A DNA stretch of 40,699 bases from Bacillota bacterium (GCA_023392515.1 JAEVYX010000003.1:1-40699), one strand, 5' to 3'. Shown: positions 8,480-16,130, numbered from the stretch's first letter. Numbers and translations: made by a program. Notes: generated from the letters alone by a model not told the origin.

Positions 8480-9355
8480 ATGATTTTTCTCAGCCAATTG
8501 CTCAACGGGCTGCATATCGGCAGCATTTATGCCTTGATCGCATTGGGGTACACCATGGTGTATGGCATCGTCAAGCTCATCAATTTCGCCCATGGCGATA
8601 TCATCATGGTTGGCGCTTATGCGGCGCTGGTAGCGCTTACCTTTTGGGGACTGCCGCTGTATCTTGCGGTAATTTTCTCCATGGCGTTGTCCGTCCTGCT
8701 GGGCGTATTTATTGAGCGAGTGGCTTACAAGCCCCTCCGCTCCTCCCCGCGCATATCCTCCCTGATTACCGCCATCGGGGTCAGTATTTTTCTGCAAAAC
8801 TTATCGCAGTTCATTTTTACTGCCACGCCCAAGCCCTTTCCCACCGTATTCCATGTAGAGCCTTTGGTAATCGGAGGGCTTTCCATGGGCTTTACGACAC
8901 TTTTGACCATTGGCGTGGCCATTTTGCTGATGGTTGGGCTGCAGACTTTCGTTTCCCGGTCCAAAGCGGGCAAGGCCATGCGTGCGGTATCAGAGGACAT
9001 GGGTGCCGCTCAATTGATGGGAATCAATGTGAACACCACCATTTCCATCACCTTTGCGCTAGGCAGCAGCCTTGCCGCCATTGGCGCGGTGCTTTACAGC
9101 GCATCCTATCCGTCGCTTTCCCCCACCATGGGTTCTTTGCCCGGCTTGAAAGCCTTCATTGCCGCGGTTCTGGGAGGCATCGGCATCCTGCCCGGGGCCA
9201 TGCTGGGCGGTTTCATCTTAGGTATTGCAGAAAGCCTGACCAAGGCTTTTGTCTCCTCCCAATTGGCTGATGCGGTGGTGTACGGCATCCTGATCCTGGT
9301 ATTGCTTATAAAGCCAGCAGGATTGATGGGTAAGAAATCCACCGAGAAAGTGTGA
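8480..9355 (+). CDS. livH: LivH-type ABC transporter permease
   Basis: This 291-residue inner-membrane permease has about eight hydrophobic segments. It carries the LivH signature at its N-terminus (LLNGLHIGSIYALIALGYTM and KLINFAHGDIIMVGAY) and the cytoplasmic coupling region FIAAVLGGIGILPGAMLGG near the C-terminus. The ATG at 8480 is preceded by AAGGACGGTG; an ATG at 8462 is also possible and would add six residues. It forms the transmembrane heterodimer with LivM, encoded eight bases downstream. Confidence 0.93.
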   Translation: MIFLSQLLNGLHIGSIYALIALGYTMVYGIVKLINFAHGDIIMVGAYAALVALTFWGLPLYLAVIFSMALSVLLGVFIERVAYKPLRSSPRISSLITAIGVSIFLQNLSQFIFTATPKPFPTVFHVEPLVIGGLSMGFTTLLTIGVAILLMVGLQTFVSRSKAGKAMRAVSEDMGAAQLMGINVNTTISITFALGSSLAAIGAVLYSASYPSLSPTMGSLPGLKAFIAAVLGGIGILPGAMLGGFILGIAESLTKAFVSSQLADAVVYGILILVLLIKPAGLMGKKSTEKV

Positions 9356-9363
9356 GGGGAATC

Positions 9364-10329
9364 ATGAAACGCAAGCTAACCTCCTATTTGATCAATTTAA
9401 CGGCGGTAGCAATCATCTTTGTTATTATCTCAATCCTCAACGGAAGCGGTACACTGAACCGGTATCATCAGGGTGTGTTGATGGTCGTCTGCATCAACAT
9501 CATCATGGCAACAAGCCTTAACCTGACTACCGGCTTCCTTGGCCAGCTTGCGCTGGGGCATGCCGGGTTTATGTCCATCGGGGCTTATGCCGCGGCCATA
9601 TTCACAAAAAACGTGGCGCTTGACACCGGGATTTCCTTCCCCCTGGGTCTTCTCATCGGGGGCCTTGTCGCTGCGATGTTCGGTTTGCTGATCGGTATCC
9701 CGGCCCTCCGGCTGAAGGGCGATTACCTGGCCATCATCACCTTGGGCTTTGGTGAAATCATCCGTGTGATCATCATCAACCTCAGCATAACAGGCGGGGC
9801 CAAGGGATTGACGAAAATCCCCCGGCTTACGAATTTTACCGCCGTTTATTTCATCATGCTGCTTGTGGTGGTGCTTCTATTCACGCTGGGCCGTTCACGC
9901 CACGGCAGGGCCATCCTGTCCATCCGGGAGGATGCCATTGCCGCCGAAGCTTCCGGCATTCCCACCACCTATTACAAAATTTTCGCCTTTACCATGGCCG
10001 CATTCCTGGCCGGAATAGCCGGCGGACTATACGCCCATTACGCGGGGATATTGGATCCGAAGAATTTCGACTTTAACAAGTCGATTGAATACCTGGTCAT
10101 GGTGGTGCTGGGCGGCATGGGCTCGATTACCGGCTCGATCGTAGCTGCCATTGCACTGACGCTGATGCCTGAATTCCTGCGGGAATTTTCCAACTACCGC
10201 ATGCTGGTCTATTCCCTGATTCTGATCCTGATGATGCTGTTCCGGCCCGCGGGCCTGATGGGTACCAAAGAATTCTCCCTCAGCGCCTTGCTGCTCGGTA
10301 AGGATATCACACTCACGACGGCCGAATAA
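9364..10329 (+). CDS. livM: LivM-type ABC transporter permease
   Basis: LivM (321 aa) is the second permease subunit. It has a hydrophobic N-terminal segment, then the family motif NLTTGFLGQLALGHAGFMSI, and a C-terminal coupling region YLVMVVLGGMGSITGSIVAA. The ATG at 9364 follows GAGGGGA that overlaps the livH stop; a GTG at 9352 overlapping livH is less likely. It ends 17 bases before livG, whose ribosome binding site AGAAGGAGG lies in the gap. Confidence 0.93.
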   Translation: MKRKLTSYLINLTAVAIIFVIISILNGSGTLNRYHQGVLMVVCINIIMATSLNLTTGFLGQLALGHAGFMSIGAYAAAIFTKNVALDTGISFPLGLLIGGLVAAMFGLLIGIPALRLKGDYLAIITLGFGEIIRVIIINLSITGGAKGLTKIPRLTNFTAVYFIMLLVVVLLFTLGRSRHGRAILSIREDAIAAEASGIPTTYYKIFAFTMAAFLAGIAGGLYAHYAGILDPKNFDFNKSIEYLVMVVLGGMGSITGSIVAAIALTLMPEFLREFSNYRMLVYSLILILMMLFRPAGLMGTKEFSLSALLLGKDITLTTAE

Positions 10330-10346
10330 GGCAGAAGGAGGACACC

Positions 10347-11147
10347 ATGTCATTATTGGAAGTAAGCAATCTTGGCATCACCTTTGGCGGCCTCCACGCC
10401 GTGGAGGATGTGGCGCTGAACATTGAGCCGGGAGAAATCGTAGGGCTTATCGGCCCCAACGGTGCGGGCAAAACTACGGTCTTCAACCTTTTAACCAAGG
10501 TTTATACCCCTACCGCCGGTGAAATTTCATTGGATGGCAAAAGCATTTTGAAATTATCGACCCATCATATTACACAAAGCGGCATTATGCGGACGTTTCA
10601 AAACATCCGCCTGTTCAGAAATCTTGCGGTAATCGACAATGTGAAAATTGCTTTTCACCATCAGATGAACTATACGCCTTTGGAGGGAATTTTGCGTCTG
10701 CCCCGGTATTGGCGGGAAGAGCGGCTTGCCGACAAAAAAGCCCGTGAGTTTTTGGCCGTGTTTGATTTGGAGCGTTTTGCCGGGGCACCGGCATCCCGCC
10801 TATCCTATGGTCAGCAGCGCAAGCTGGAAATTTGCAGGGCATTGGCCTCCAATCCCAAGGTGATCTTGCTGGATGAGCCGGCTGCCGGTATGAATCCCTC
10901 CGAAACGCAGGAGCTGATGCAGACCATCCGCGAAATACGGGAGCGCTTTTCCGTATCCATCCTGCTCATTGAGCATGACATGAAGCTAGTCATGGGCATC
11001 TGCGAACGGATTTATGTACTCAATTACGGCCGCGTCATCGCCCAGGGCACGCCTGAGGAAATCAAGCACAATCCCCAGGTGGTTGCGGCCTACCTGGGCG
11101 GGCATGTCAAGGAAAAAGCTGCGGCGGAGGAGGCAGGCGCATGCTGA
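10347..11147 (+). CDS. livG: LivG-type ABC transporter ATPase
   Basis: LivG (266 aa) is one of the two ATPases driving the importer. Visible motifs are Walker A GPNGAGKTT (about residues 37-45), the ABC signature LSYGQQRKLEICRAL, Walker B VILLDEPAAGMNP and the H-loop LIEHDM. The C-terminal AQGTPEEIKHNPQVVAAYLG is the LivG-type tail. The livF start overlaps its 3' end by seven bases, implying translational coupling. Confidence 0.95.
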   Translation: MSLLEVSNLGITFGGLHAVEDVALNIEPGEIVGLIGPNGAGKTTVFNLLTKVYTPTAGEISLDGKSILKLSTHHITQSGIMRTFQNIRLFRNLAVIDNVKIAFHHQMNYTPLEGILRLPRYWREERLADKKAREFLAVFDLERFAGAPASRLSYGQQRKLEICRALASNPKVILLDEPAAGMNPSETQELMQTIREIRERFSVSILLIEHDMKLVMGICERIYVLNYGRVIAQGTPEEIKHNPQVVAAYLGGHVKEKAAAEEAGAC

Positions 11148-11845
11148 AAGTCAACAGGCTGAACGTATTTTATGGCGCCATTCACGCTTTGCACGACGTC
11201 AGCTTTCAAGTGGAAAAAGGGAGCATCGTCACCCTGATCGGCGCTAACGGCGCGGGGAAAACCTCGATTCTGCACACCATCTCCCATCTTGTTACCCCGA
11301 AAAGCGGCACCATTGCCTTTCAAGGCGTACCGGTTCAAAACCTGCCCGCCCACAAGCTGGTGGGTATGGGGCTGGCTCAGGTGCCTGAAGGGCGGCGGGT
11401 TTTTGCAAACCTCACCGTTCGGGAAAACCTGGAGATGGGCGCCTTTTTGCGAAAAGACAAGGCGGAGCTGGAAAAAGATCTTGACATGGTGTTTGCCCAT
11501 TTTCCGCGCCTAAAGGAGCGGATGCACCAAAGTGCAGGTACCTTGTCCGGCGGCGAGCAGCAAATGCTGGCCATGGGACGGGCACTGATGAGCCACCCCA
11601 CGCTTCTCATGCTGGATGAACCTTCTATGGGCCTATCTCCCATTCTGGTGGAGGAAATTTTCTCCATCATCAGACGGGTGCATGAAGAAGGCACTACCAT
11701 TTTGCTTGTGGAGCAAAATGCTCACATGGCCCTTTCTCTGGCCGATTACGCCTATGTGTTGGAGACCGGGCGCATCGTCCTGGAGGGCAAGGCACAAGAG
11801 CTGCTTGACAACGACGACGTACGCAAGGCATATTTGGGAAGCTGA
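11141..11845 (+). CDS. livF: LivF-type ABC transporter ATPase
   Basis: LivF (234 aa) pairs with LivG. It shows Walker A GANGAGKTS, the LivF-specific VPEGRRVFANLTVRENL, the signature LSGGEQQMLAMGRAL, Walker B LLMLDEPSMGLSP and the H-loop LLVEQNAHMAL. Length and the C-terminal DDVRKAYLGS end are as in other LivF proteins. It closes the first liv operon; a strong terminator begins 20 bases after the stop. Confidence 0.95.
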   Translation: MLKVNRLNVFYGAIHALHDVSFQVEKGSIVTLIGANGAGKTSILHTISHLVTPKSGTIAFQGVPVQNLPAHKLVGMGLAQVPEGRRVFANLTVRENLEMGAFLRKDKAELEKDLDMVFAHFPRLKERMHQSAGTLSGGEQQMLAMGRALMSHPTLLMLDEPSMGLSPILVEEIFSIIRRVHEEGTTILLVEQNAHMALSLADYAYVLETGRIVLEGKAQELLDNDDVRKAYLGS

Positions 11846-11864
11846 CGGAAACCGTAAGGAATAA

Positions 11865-11917
11865 AACATCCTGCTTTGATCCCCGCACATATGCGAGGGT
11901 AAAGCAGGATGTTTTTT
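11865..11917 (+). terminator. Rho-independent terminator of the first liv operon
   Basis: AACATCCTGCTTT (from 11865) pairs with AAAGCAGGATGTT (from 11901), with an inner CGCA/TGCG hairpin, followed by a run of T to 11918. The outer stem is 13 bp and perfect. Confidence 0.92.
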
Positions 11918-11948
11918 TACTTCGAAAGCCTCTATTTTTCCTACTATC

Positions 11949-12001
11949 GGGATTCCAAAGGGCTTCCGGCCCCTGACAGGGTGCAGGGGCCGCGCCCCTG
12001 C
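11949..12001. repeat. Dispersed G/C-rich palindromic intergenic repeat, short copy
   Basis: The element runs CGGGATTCCAAAGGGC, a short CCCTG-A-CAGGG hairpin, and then the perfect hairpin GCAGGGGC-CGC-GCCCCTGC (11983-12001). The same order of modules occurs at 16074-16130. It abuts the stop codon of the minus-strand dehydrogenase gene and could serve as its terminator, though no U-tract is present. Confidence 0.6.
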
Positions 12002-12859
12002 CTACTCATAATACTTGATAATCGCCTGGGTCCCCAGGTCGCTAAGGCCCTTTTCTTCCAAAGCACGGTAGATATTCAGCACCTCTTCCAGCACGGGAAG
12101 GCTTAGCCCCCTGTCATGGCTTTGGGCTGCGGCAATGTCCAAATCCTTGATGTAATGTTTGATATAAAAGCCCGGGGCCATATCTCCCTGGGCCATTTTG
12201 GGGCCGTTGTTCTGCATCTGCCAGCTTCCCGCCGCACCTTTTGAAATGCAATCCAGCATATTGTTAACATCCAGCCCGGCTTTGCGCCCATAGGCAACAG
12301 CTTCCGCCACACCTGCCACCGCCCCGGCAATGGCGATTTGGTTGGCTATTTTGGTATGCTGGCCGCTCCCAGGCGCGCCCGTATAAACAATGCTTTTGCC
12401 CAGGCATGATAATAAAGGCAAACAGGCGTCAAAATCCTCTTGACGGCCTCCGGCCATAATAGACAGGGTGGCGTTTCTCGCCCCCAAATCCCCGCCGGAA
12501 ACCGGCGCATCCAACGCATTCAGGCCTCGCTTCTGCGCCGCTTCAAAAATACGCACGGATAGTGCGGGGCTGGTTGTTGTCATATCGATCAGGTATGCGC
12601 TGGGCCGGGCATTTTCCAATATGCCCTCGGGGCCAAAGTACACCTGCTCCACATCCTTGGGGAAGCCTACCATCGTAAACACAGCGTCACAGCCCGCGAC
12701 ACAGGCGGCCACTGTGTCATGCCAGTGCCCTCCCGCGTCCACAACCGCCTGTGCTTTTTCCTTCGTTCTGGTATATACGTGCAATTCATGCCCGTTCTTC
12801 ATCAGGTGACAAGCCATAGGCACACCCATTACACCCAGGCCGATCCATGCAATTCTCAT
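12002..12859 (-). CDS. 3-hydroxyisobutyrate dehydrogenase-family NAD(P)-dependent oxidoreductase
   Basis: This is a 285-residue beta-hydroxyacid dehydrogenase. The N-terminal Rossmann fold carries IGLGVMGVPMACHLMKNG (about residues 6-23). The substrate-binding DAPVSGGDLGARNATLSIM and the catalytic-lysine region GSGQHTKIANQIAIAGAVAG are both intact, and length is normal for the family. Members reduce tartronate semialdehyde, oxidise 3-hydroxyisobutyrate or act on related short 3-hydroxy acids; I cannot choose between them. The start has GAGGAGGGA upstream. It is divergent from nagB and the two promoters share their -35 region, so a link with amino-sugar or sugar-acid use is possible but unproven. 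Confidence 0.88.
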   Translation of the reverse strand: MRIAWIGLGVMGVPMACHLMKNGHELHVYTRTKEKAQAVVDAGGHWHDTVAACVAGCDAVFTMVGFPKDVEQVYFGPEGILENARPSAYLIDMTTTSPALSVRIFEAAQKRGLNALDAPVSGGDLGARNATLSIMAGGRQEDFDACLPLLSCLGKSIVYTGAPGSGQHTKIANQIAIAGAVAGVAEAVAYGRKAGLDVNNMLDCISKGAAGSWQMQNNGPKMAQGDMAPGFYIKHYIKDLDIAAAQSHDRGLSLPVLEEVLNIYRALEEKGLSDLGTQAIIKYYE

Positions 12860-12879
12860 AAAAATCCCTCCTCTTTTCC

Positions 12880-12908
12880 AGTATACTGAATCCAGTGCCC
12901 ATTGACAA
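12880..12908 (-). promoter_or_regulatory. Promoter of the dehydrogenase gene, overlapping the nagB promoter
   Basis: On the minus strand TTGTCA (12908-12903) and TATACT (12885-12880) are 17 bases apart. The -35 box overlaps the nagB -35 box by five of six bases on the opposite strand, so only one polymerase can bind at a time. Confidence 0.6.
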
Positions 12909-12930
12909 GCCCTTTCCGCAAAGCTATAAT
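12902..12930 (+). promoter_or_regulatory. Consensus sigma-70 promoter of nagB
   Basis: Perfect TTGACA at 12902-12907 and perfect TATAAT at 12925-12930 with a 17-base spacer. The leader from about 12937 to 13030 is very A/T-rich and holds two ACATGT-centred palindromes (12938-12945 and 13003-13014) that could be operator sites for a repressor able to restrain such a strong promoter. Confidence 0.85.
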
Positions 12931-13030
12931 AGTATAGAACATGTTTATTTAATTATCTTTTATATTCCTTTATTTATAAGGGTTTCTGAATTTATTGTAT
13001 TTAATACATGTATTATTGGAGGGATTCATT

Positions 13031-13756
13031 ATGCAAATTCATCTATTCGATTCTGCCGCCCAGGTAGGTCAGGCCGCAGCGTTATTGCTGGCCGCTCAAC
13101 TGATTCGCAAACCCAACAGCGTGTTGGGCTTGGCCACAGGGTCATCGCCTATCCCCACTTATCAGCAATTGATTTCTTGCCATAAAGCCGGCGTACTGGA
13201 CTTTTCCAAGGCCGTCACCTTCAACCTGGATGAATATGTAGGCATTTCCGCAGACCATCCATGCAGCTATCACGCCTTTATGGAAGCGGAACTGTTTTCC
13301 CAGGTGAATATCCGTCGGGAGAGCATTCACATTCCCGATGGCAGCGCCGCAAATCTGCAAAAGGAATGCAGCGAATATGACACCGCCATCTCCCGGGCAG
13401 GCGGTATCGATCTGCAATTGCTGGGAATAGGCCGCAACGGGCATATCGGGTTTAACGAGCCGGATTCACAGTTTGTTTACGGCTGCCACGTGGTTCAGCT
13501 CACCAAAAGCACAGTGGAAGCCAACCGCCGTTTCTTTGATTCCCAGGAGGAAGTTCCAAAGCAGGCCATAAGCTTGGGCATCGGCAGCATTATGAATGCG
13601 CGTCAGGTAGTGCTGATCGCAGCAGGCTCGGACAAGGCCGAGGCTGTCCGCCGGGCCATCCGCGAGGACGTCAACCCCCAGGTTCAGGCGTCCATTCTGC
13701 GCACACACCGGGATGTAATCTTTCTTCTGGACCGGGCCGCTGCCGGATTATTGTAA
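13031..13756 (+). CDS. nagB: Glucosamine-6-phosphate deaminase NagB
   Basis: NagB (241 aa, close to the Bacillus form) converts glucosamine-6-phosphate to fructose-6-phosphate and ammonia in the cytoplasm. Visible motifs are GLATGSSPIPTYQQL (phosphate loop), VTFNLDEYVGI with the catalytic aspartate, and LGIGRNGHIGFNEP with the histidine that opens the ring. The ATG at 13031 follows TTGGAGGGATTC; an upstream in-frame start at 12995 lies in the A/T-rich leader and lacks a ribosome binding site. It is a single-gene unit with its own consensus promoter and a strong terminator. No nagA or sugar transporter is adjacent. Confidence 0.95.
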   Translation: MQIHLFDSAAQVGQAAALLLAAQLIRKPNSVLGLATGSSPIPTYQQLISCHKAGVLDFSKAVTFNLDEYVGISADHPCSYHAFMEAELFSQVNIRRESIHIPDGSAANLQKECSEYDTAISRAGGIDLQLLGIGRNGHIGFNEPDSQFVYGCHVVQLTKSTVEANRRFFDSQEEVPKQAISLGIGSIMNARQVVLIAAGSDKAEAVRRAIREDVNPQVQASILRTHRDVIFLLDRAAAGLL

Positions 13757-13798
13757 GACAAAAGAGACCTTTTCATGAGGCATTCCATTTTATTGCTT

Positions 13799-13844
13799 AA
13801 AAAGCCTGTCTTCCTCCGCTATCGCGAAAGAAGACAGGCTTTTT
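13799..13844. terminator. Bidirectional terminator between nagB and the HEAT-repeat gene
   Basis: AAAAAGCCTGTCTTC (13799-13813) pairs with GAAGACAGGCTTTTT (13830-13844). The A-run and T-run make it work on both strands, serving the convergent nagB and the minus-strand gene at 13877. Confidence 0.93.
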
Positions 13845-13876
13845 CATATAAAAACCGAAAATTGATTATTGGAAAA

Positions 13877-14209
13877 TCAAATCTTCTCTTTTATTTTTCC
13901 TAGTGCCGCCCGCAGCGCCGCGCCAACCTGGGCATCCTGCTCGCTTTTGAGTTGATGTTCAATATGCGCCCTGGTCTTGGCATCCCCCATCTCTCCCAGC
14001 GCATTGGCTGCGGCTAAGCGCATGGAAGGCTCAGAGCTTCGCAACAGGGTGATCAGTGTATTAAAGGCAGCCTCGCCGCCCACCTTTCCCAGGCCTTCAA
14101 TGGCCTTTAGCCTCACGGCAGAGTCCTTATCTGCCGTTAATTTGACCAGTTCATCGCCCTTTTTCTTTTCAATCAGTCTTTCCACCTTGTCAATGTTGTT
14201 TCCAAACAC
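13877..14209 (-). CDS. Small HEAT-repeat protein (copy 1)
   Basis: This 110-residue protein is built of helical HEAT/PBS-lyase-type repeats. Copies are visible at DKDSAVRLKAIEGLGKVGGE, SEPSMRLAAANALGEMGD and, more diverged, DAQVGAALRAALGKI. It starts with GTG preceded by AGGAGG. There is no signal peptide, catalytic motif or second domain, so a scaffold or protein-binding role is the most that can be inferred. It is clearly paralogous to the gene at 14574-14930 (shared RLKAIEGLGKVGG, ITLLR and LKxEQD segments). It seems to have its own promoter and a leader of about 220 bases. Confidence 0.82.
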   Translation of the reverse strand: MFGNNIDKVERLIEKKKGDELVKLTADKDSAVRLKAIEGLGKVGGEAAFNTLITLLRSSEPSMRLAAANALGEMGDAKTRAHIEHQLKSEQDAQVGAALRAALGKIKEKI

Positions 14210-14443
14210 GTAAAAATACCTCCTGCCTTATTTAAACTCTTTTGAAAAATGCCATCAAACAAACACATAATTTCTACCGTAATATATTAAGTCCTCCAAA
14301 CTTATGACGGCGATGCGTACCGGATAAAACCTCAGCAATTCGGCACCGGCTCCACAGTGATGAGTCGAACGGCACCATAAAAAGGGCGCCGCATATGCTC
14401 CTAACCCTAAATGAAATCCGATTCGTATTGAATGATTATAACA
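14210..14443 (-). promoter_or_regulatory. Extended -10 promoter and long structured leader upstream of HEAT copy 1
   Basis: On the minus strand TGTTATAAT (14443-14435) is an extended -10 element without a good -35. It would give a leader of about 220 bases. In the leader, CGGCGCC (14391-14385) can pair with either of two GGTGCCG copies (14376-14370 or 14347-14341), giving mutually exclusive hairpins. I did not recognise any known riboswitch class. A 64-codon open frame in the leader has no supporting signal. The rest of the 364-base gap (to 14573) holds only the terminator of the next gene. Confidence 0.35.
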
Positions 14444-14483
14444 CGGCAATATGAATTTCAGATGAACAGCTTGAAACGGATAG

Positions 14484-14519
14484 GTAAAAGCAGAGCCGGG
14501 ATTGTATCATCCCAGCCCT
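14484..14519 (-). terminator. Terminator of HEAT copy 2
   Basis: On the minus strand an 11-bp stem with two G-U pairs (14519-14509 with 14502-14492), a 6-base loop, and then GCTTTTA. It lies 55 bases after the stop of the second HEAT gene. Confidence 0.6.
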
Positions 14520-14573
14520 TACGCCGCCTTTTAGCTTCCATAGGTCCGCATTCATAAAGAATGTCGCATCATG

Positions 14574-14930
14574 TCATGTATCCAGCGTTTTGAACAATGG
14601 ATTCTCCTTTTTGATTTTAGCCAGTGCCGAGCGCAGCGCCTCTTTCACCTTTTCATCCTGCTCATTTTTCAATTGATATTCCACATGTGTCCGGGATTTG
14701 ACATCACCCTGCTCTTCCAGGGCTTTTGCCGCCGCAATGCGGATGGCGGGATCGGTGTCTCGCAAGAGCGTGATCAGCGCATTCAATCCGGCAAATCCGC
14801 CCACCTTTCCCAATCCTTCAATGGCCTTCAGCCGCAAAGCGGAATCTTTGTCATCTGTCAATCGTATGAGCTCGTTGGCTTTGCCCTTCTTTACCAGTTT
14901 TTCTACCTTACTGAGGCTGCTTCCCAACAT
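14574..14930 (-). CDS. Small HEAT-repeat protein (copy 2)
   Basis: A 118-residue paralogue of the neighbouring mini HEAT protein. The order of elements is the same: an N-terminal lysine-rich helix (LSKVEKLVKKGKANELIRL), repeat DKDSALRLKAIEGLGKVGG, repeat DPAIRIAAAKALEEQGD and a last helix EKVKEALRSALAKIKKE. The start at 14930 is preceded by GGGGGGAT on the message; an open frame upstream to 15014 has no ribosome binding site and no similarity to copy 1. It lies upstream of copy 1 on the same strand but the two appear to be separate transcripts. Function unknown. Confidence 0.82.
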   Translation of the reverse strand: MLGSSLSKVEKLVKKGKANELIRLTDDKDSALRLKAIEGLGKVGGFAGLNALITLLRDTDPAIRIAAAKALEEQGDVKSRTHVEYQLKNEQDEKVKEALRSALAKIKKENPLFKTLDT

Positions 14931-15039
14931 TACAGATCCCCCCGTTTCTAATTTATTCTGACATGCTATATAAATATGAATCGTATGAGATCTATATTGA
15001 ATGCCCCTTCCCATTATTTTTTCTAAGAGAAGGCAAACA

Positions 15040-15082
15040 AAAAACCAGGGCCGGGAAGCGTACCCCTCCGGCCCTGGTTTTT
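15040..15082 (-). terminator. Terminator downstream of the creatininase-family gene
   Basis: AAAAACCAGGGCCGG (15040-15054) pairs perfectly with CCGGCCCTGGTTTTT (15068-15082) over 15 bp; on the minus strand the T-run follows the stem 10 bases after the gene's stop codon. It could also work on the plus strand. Confidence 0.93.
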
Positions 15083-15092
15083 ATCTTACTGA

Positions 15093-15857
15093 TCAGTATT
15101 TCTTTGCGGATACGGTGGATGTATAATCCCAACCGCAGGCATCCAGCTTTTTCAAAGTGCCAACGATCAAATCCAGCAGCACCTTTTCCATCTTTTCGCC
15201 CTTTTCCTTTGTCCCTTTGGTGGGATCGCCGGTAGCGGCGGTGTTGGTCAATTCCGAAAAGTCCCATTTCACATCCATGTGCTGGGGCAAATGGTCCGGC
15301 ACAACGCCCGCGGCATGCTCCATTTCGCACCATTCTCCAAACAATTGAAGCGCGATGGAGGTTTCCCCTTCACCCGCATGGCCAAGTCCGTCCCACACTT
15401 CGAATGTACCCGCCGGCAAAAGCTTGCCCGCAGCAATCCACCAGTCGTTGAGGGCGATAATGTGTGCTTTGGGGAACTCCATTTTAATTTCCCGGGCCGC
15501 CACTTCAATTGGGGCAATATTGCCGTCATGGCCGTTCATAATGAAAATCCTGTCAATGCCATTCAAAATCGTGGTGCGCAGGATGTCCTTGATGACAGCT
15601 ATCATGGTATCTGTTTTCAGATAAAGTGTGAACGGGAATCCGGCATAATGCTCGCTGACGCCAACCGATACAGGAGGCAAAACCAGCGTGCCTTCCACCT
15701 GATCGGCAATTTTGCAGCTAAGCATATAGCTGACCCATGTATCCGTACCCAAGGGCAAATGCTGGCCGTGAGCCTCGCAGGAACCCAACGCCAAAATCGC
15801 TTTGTTATAGTTGCCGGTTTTATACTGATGCGCCGTCAATTTCAGAGCTTCATGCAT
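15093..15857 (-). CDS. Creatininase-family metal-dependent amidohydrolase
   Basis: A 254-residue member of the creatininase/MftE family. The metal-ligand cluster reads GSCEAHGQHLPLGTD, with Glu28, His30 and Asp39 at the same spacing (+2, +11) as Glu34/His36/Asp45 of Pseudomonas creatininase. MNGHDGN and GHAGEGETS supply the remaining family ligands. Length is normal. Family members open creatinine or other cyclic amides or process peptides; the substrate here is unknown. A strong promoter (15936-15964) and GAGGAGG ribosome binding site precede it and a perfect terminator follows, so it is expressed as a single gene. It is not linked to mycofactocin or creatine genes in the window. Confidence 0.88.
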   Translation of the reverse strand: MHEALKLTAHQYKTGNYNKAILALGSCEAHGQHLPLGTDTWVSYMLSCKIADQVEGTLVLPPVSVGVSEHYAGFPFTLYLKTDTMIAVIKDILRTTILNGIDRIFIMNGHDGNIAPIEVAAREIKMEFPKAHIIALNDWWIAAGKLLPAGTFEVWDGLGHAGEGETSIALQLFGEWCEMEHAAGVVPDHLPQHMDVKWDFSELTNTAATGDPTKGTKEKGEKMEKVLLDLIVGTLKKLDACGWDYTSTVSAKKY

Positions 15858-15935
15858 ACAATATGGCCTCCTCGCCTTTGTGAAATGAAATTCCGTTCAA
15901 AAAACTCGTTTGTTAAGCCTTACACCTTATCATGT

Positions 15936-15964
15936 ATCATAGAAAAAAATGCAATGTTTGTCAA
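15936..15964 (-). promoter_or_regulatory. Promoter of the creatininase-family gene
   Basis: On the minus strand TTGACA (15964-15959) and TATGAT (15941-15936) with a 17-base spacer that includes a T-run. Together with the repeat at 16013-16130 it accounts for most of the 313-base gap between 15857 and 16171. Confidence 0.8.
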
Positions 15965-16012
15965 GTTTGGCATGCATCATAAAAGGGCTGCCCCGCAGAA
16001 GTGAACGCACCC

Positions 16013-16130
16013 CCCGGCCAAAGGGCATGATGCTCTTTGGAATCCCCCTTTGCCATGCTAAGCACGGCAAAACCGGGATTCTTAAGGGATGAAATCCCTT
16101 AAGCGGGGAACCGGGGGCAGCGCCCCCGGC
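16013..16130. repeat. Composite palindromic intergenic repeat, long copy
   Basis: Four hairpins follow each other: AAAGGGCA/TGCTCTTT, TTGCCATGCT/AGCACGGCAA (one mismatch), CTTAAGGGAT-GAA-ATCCCTTAAG (16081-16103, perfect) and CCGGGGGC-AGC-GCCCCCGG (16111-16129, perfect). From 16074 onward it matches the module order of the copy at 11949-12001. It lies just after the stop of the second livJ gene on the minus strand and may end that operon. Confidence 0.65.

Noticed and set aside
7259..8797. 512-codon open frame antisense to livJ and livH
   Set aside because: It covers two genes with strong family motifs and a terminator; its composition is typical of an antisense shadow.
14255..14449. Possible 64-residue gene between the HEAT genes
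   Set aside because: No ribosome binding site, no recognisable motif, and it lies in what looks like an untranslated leader.
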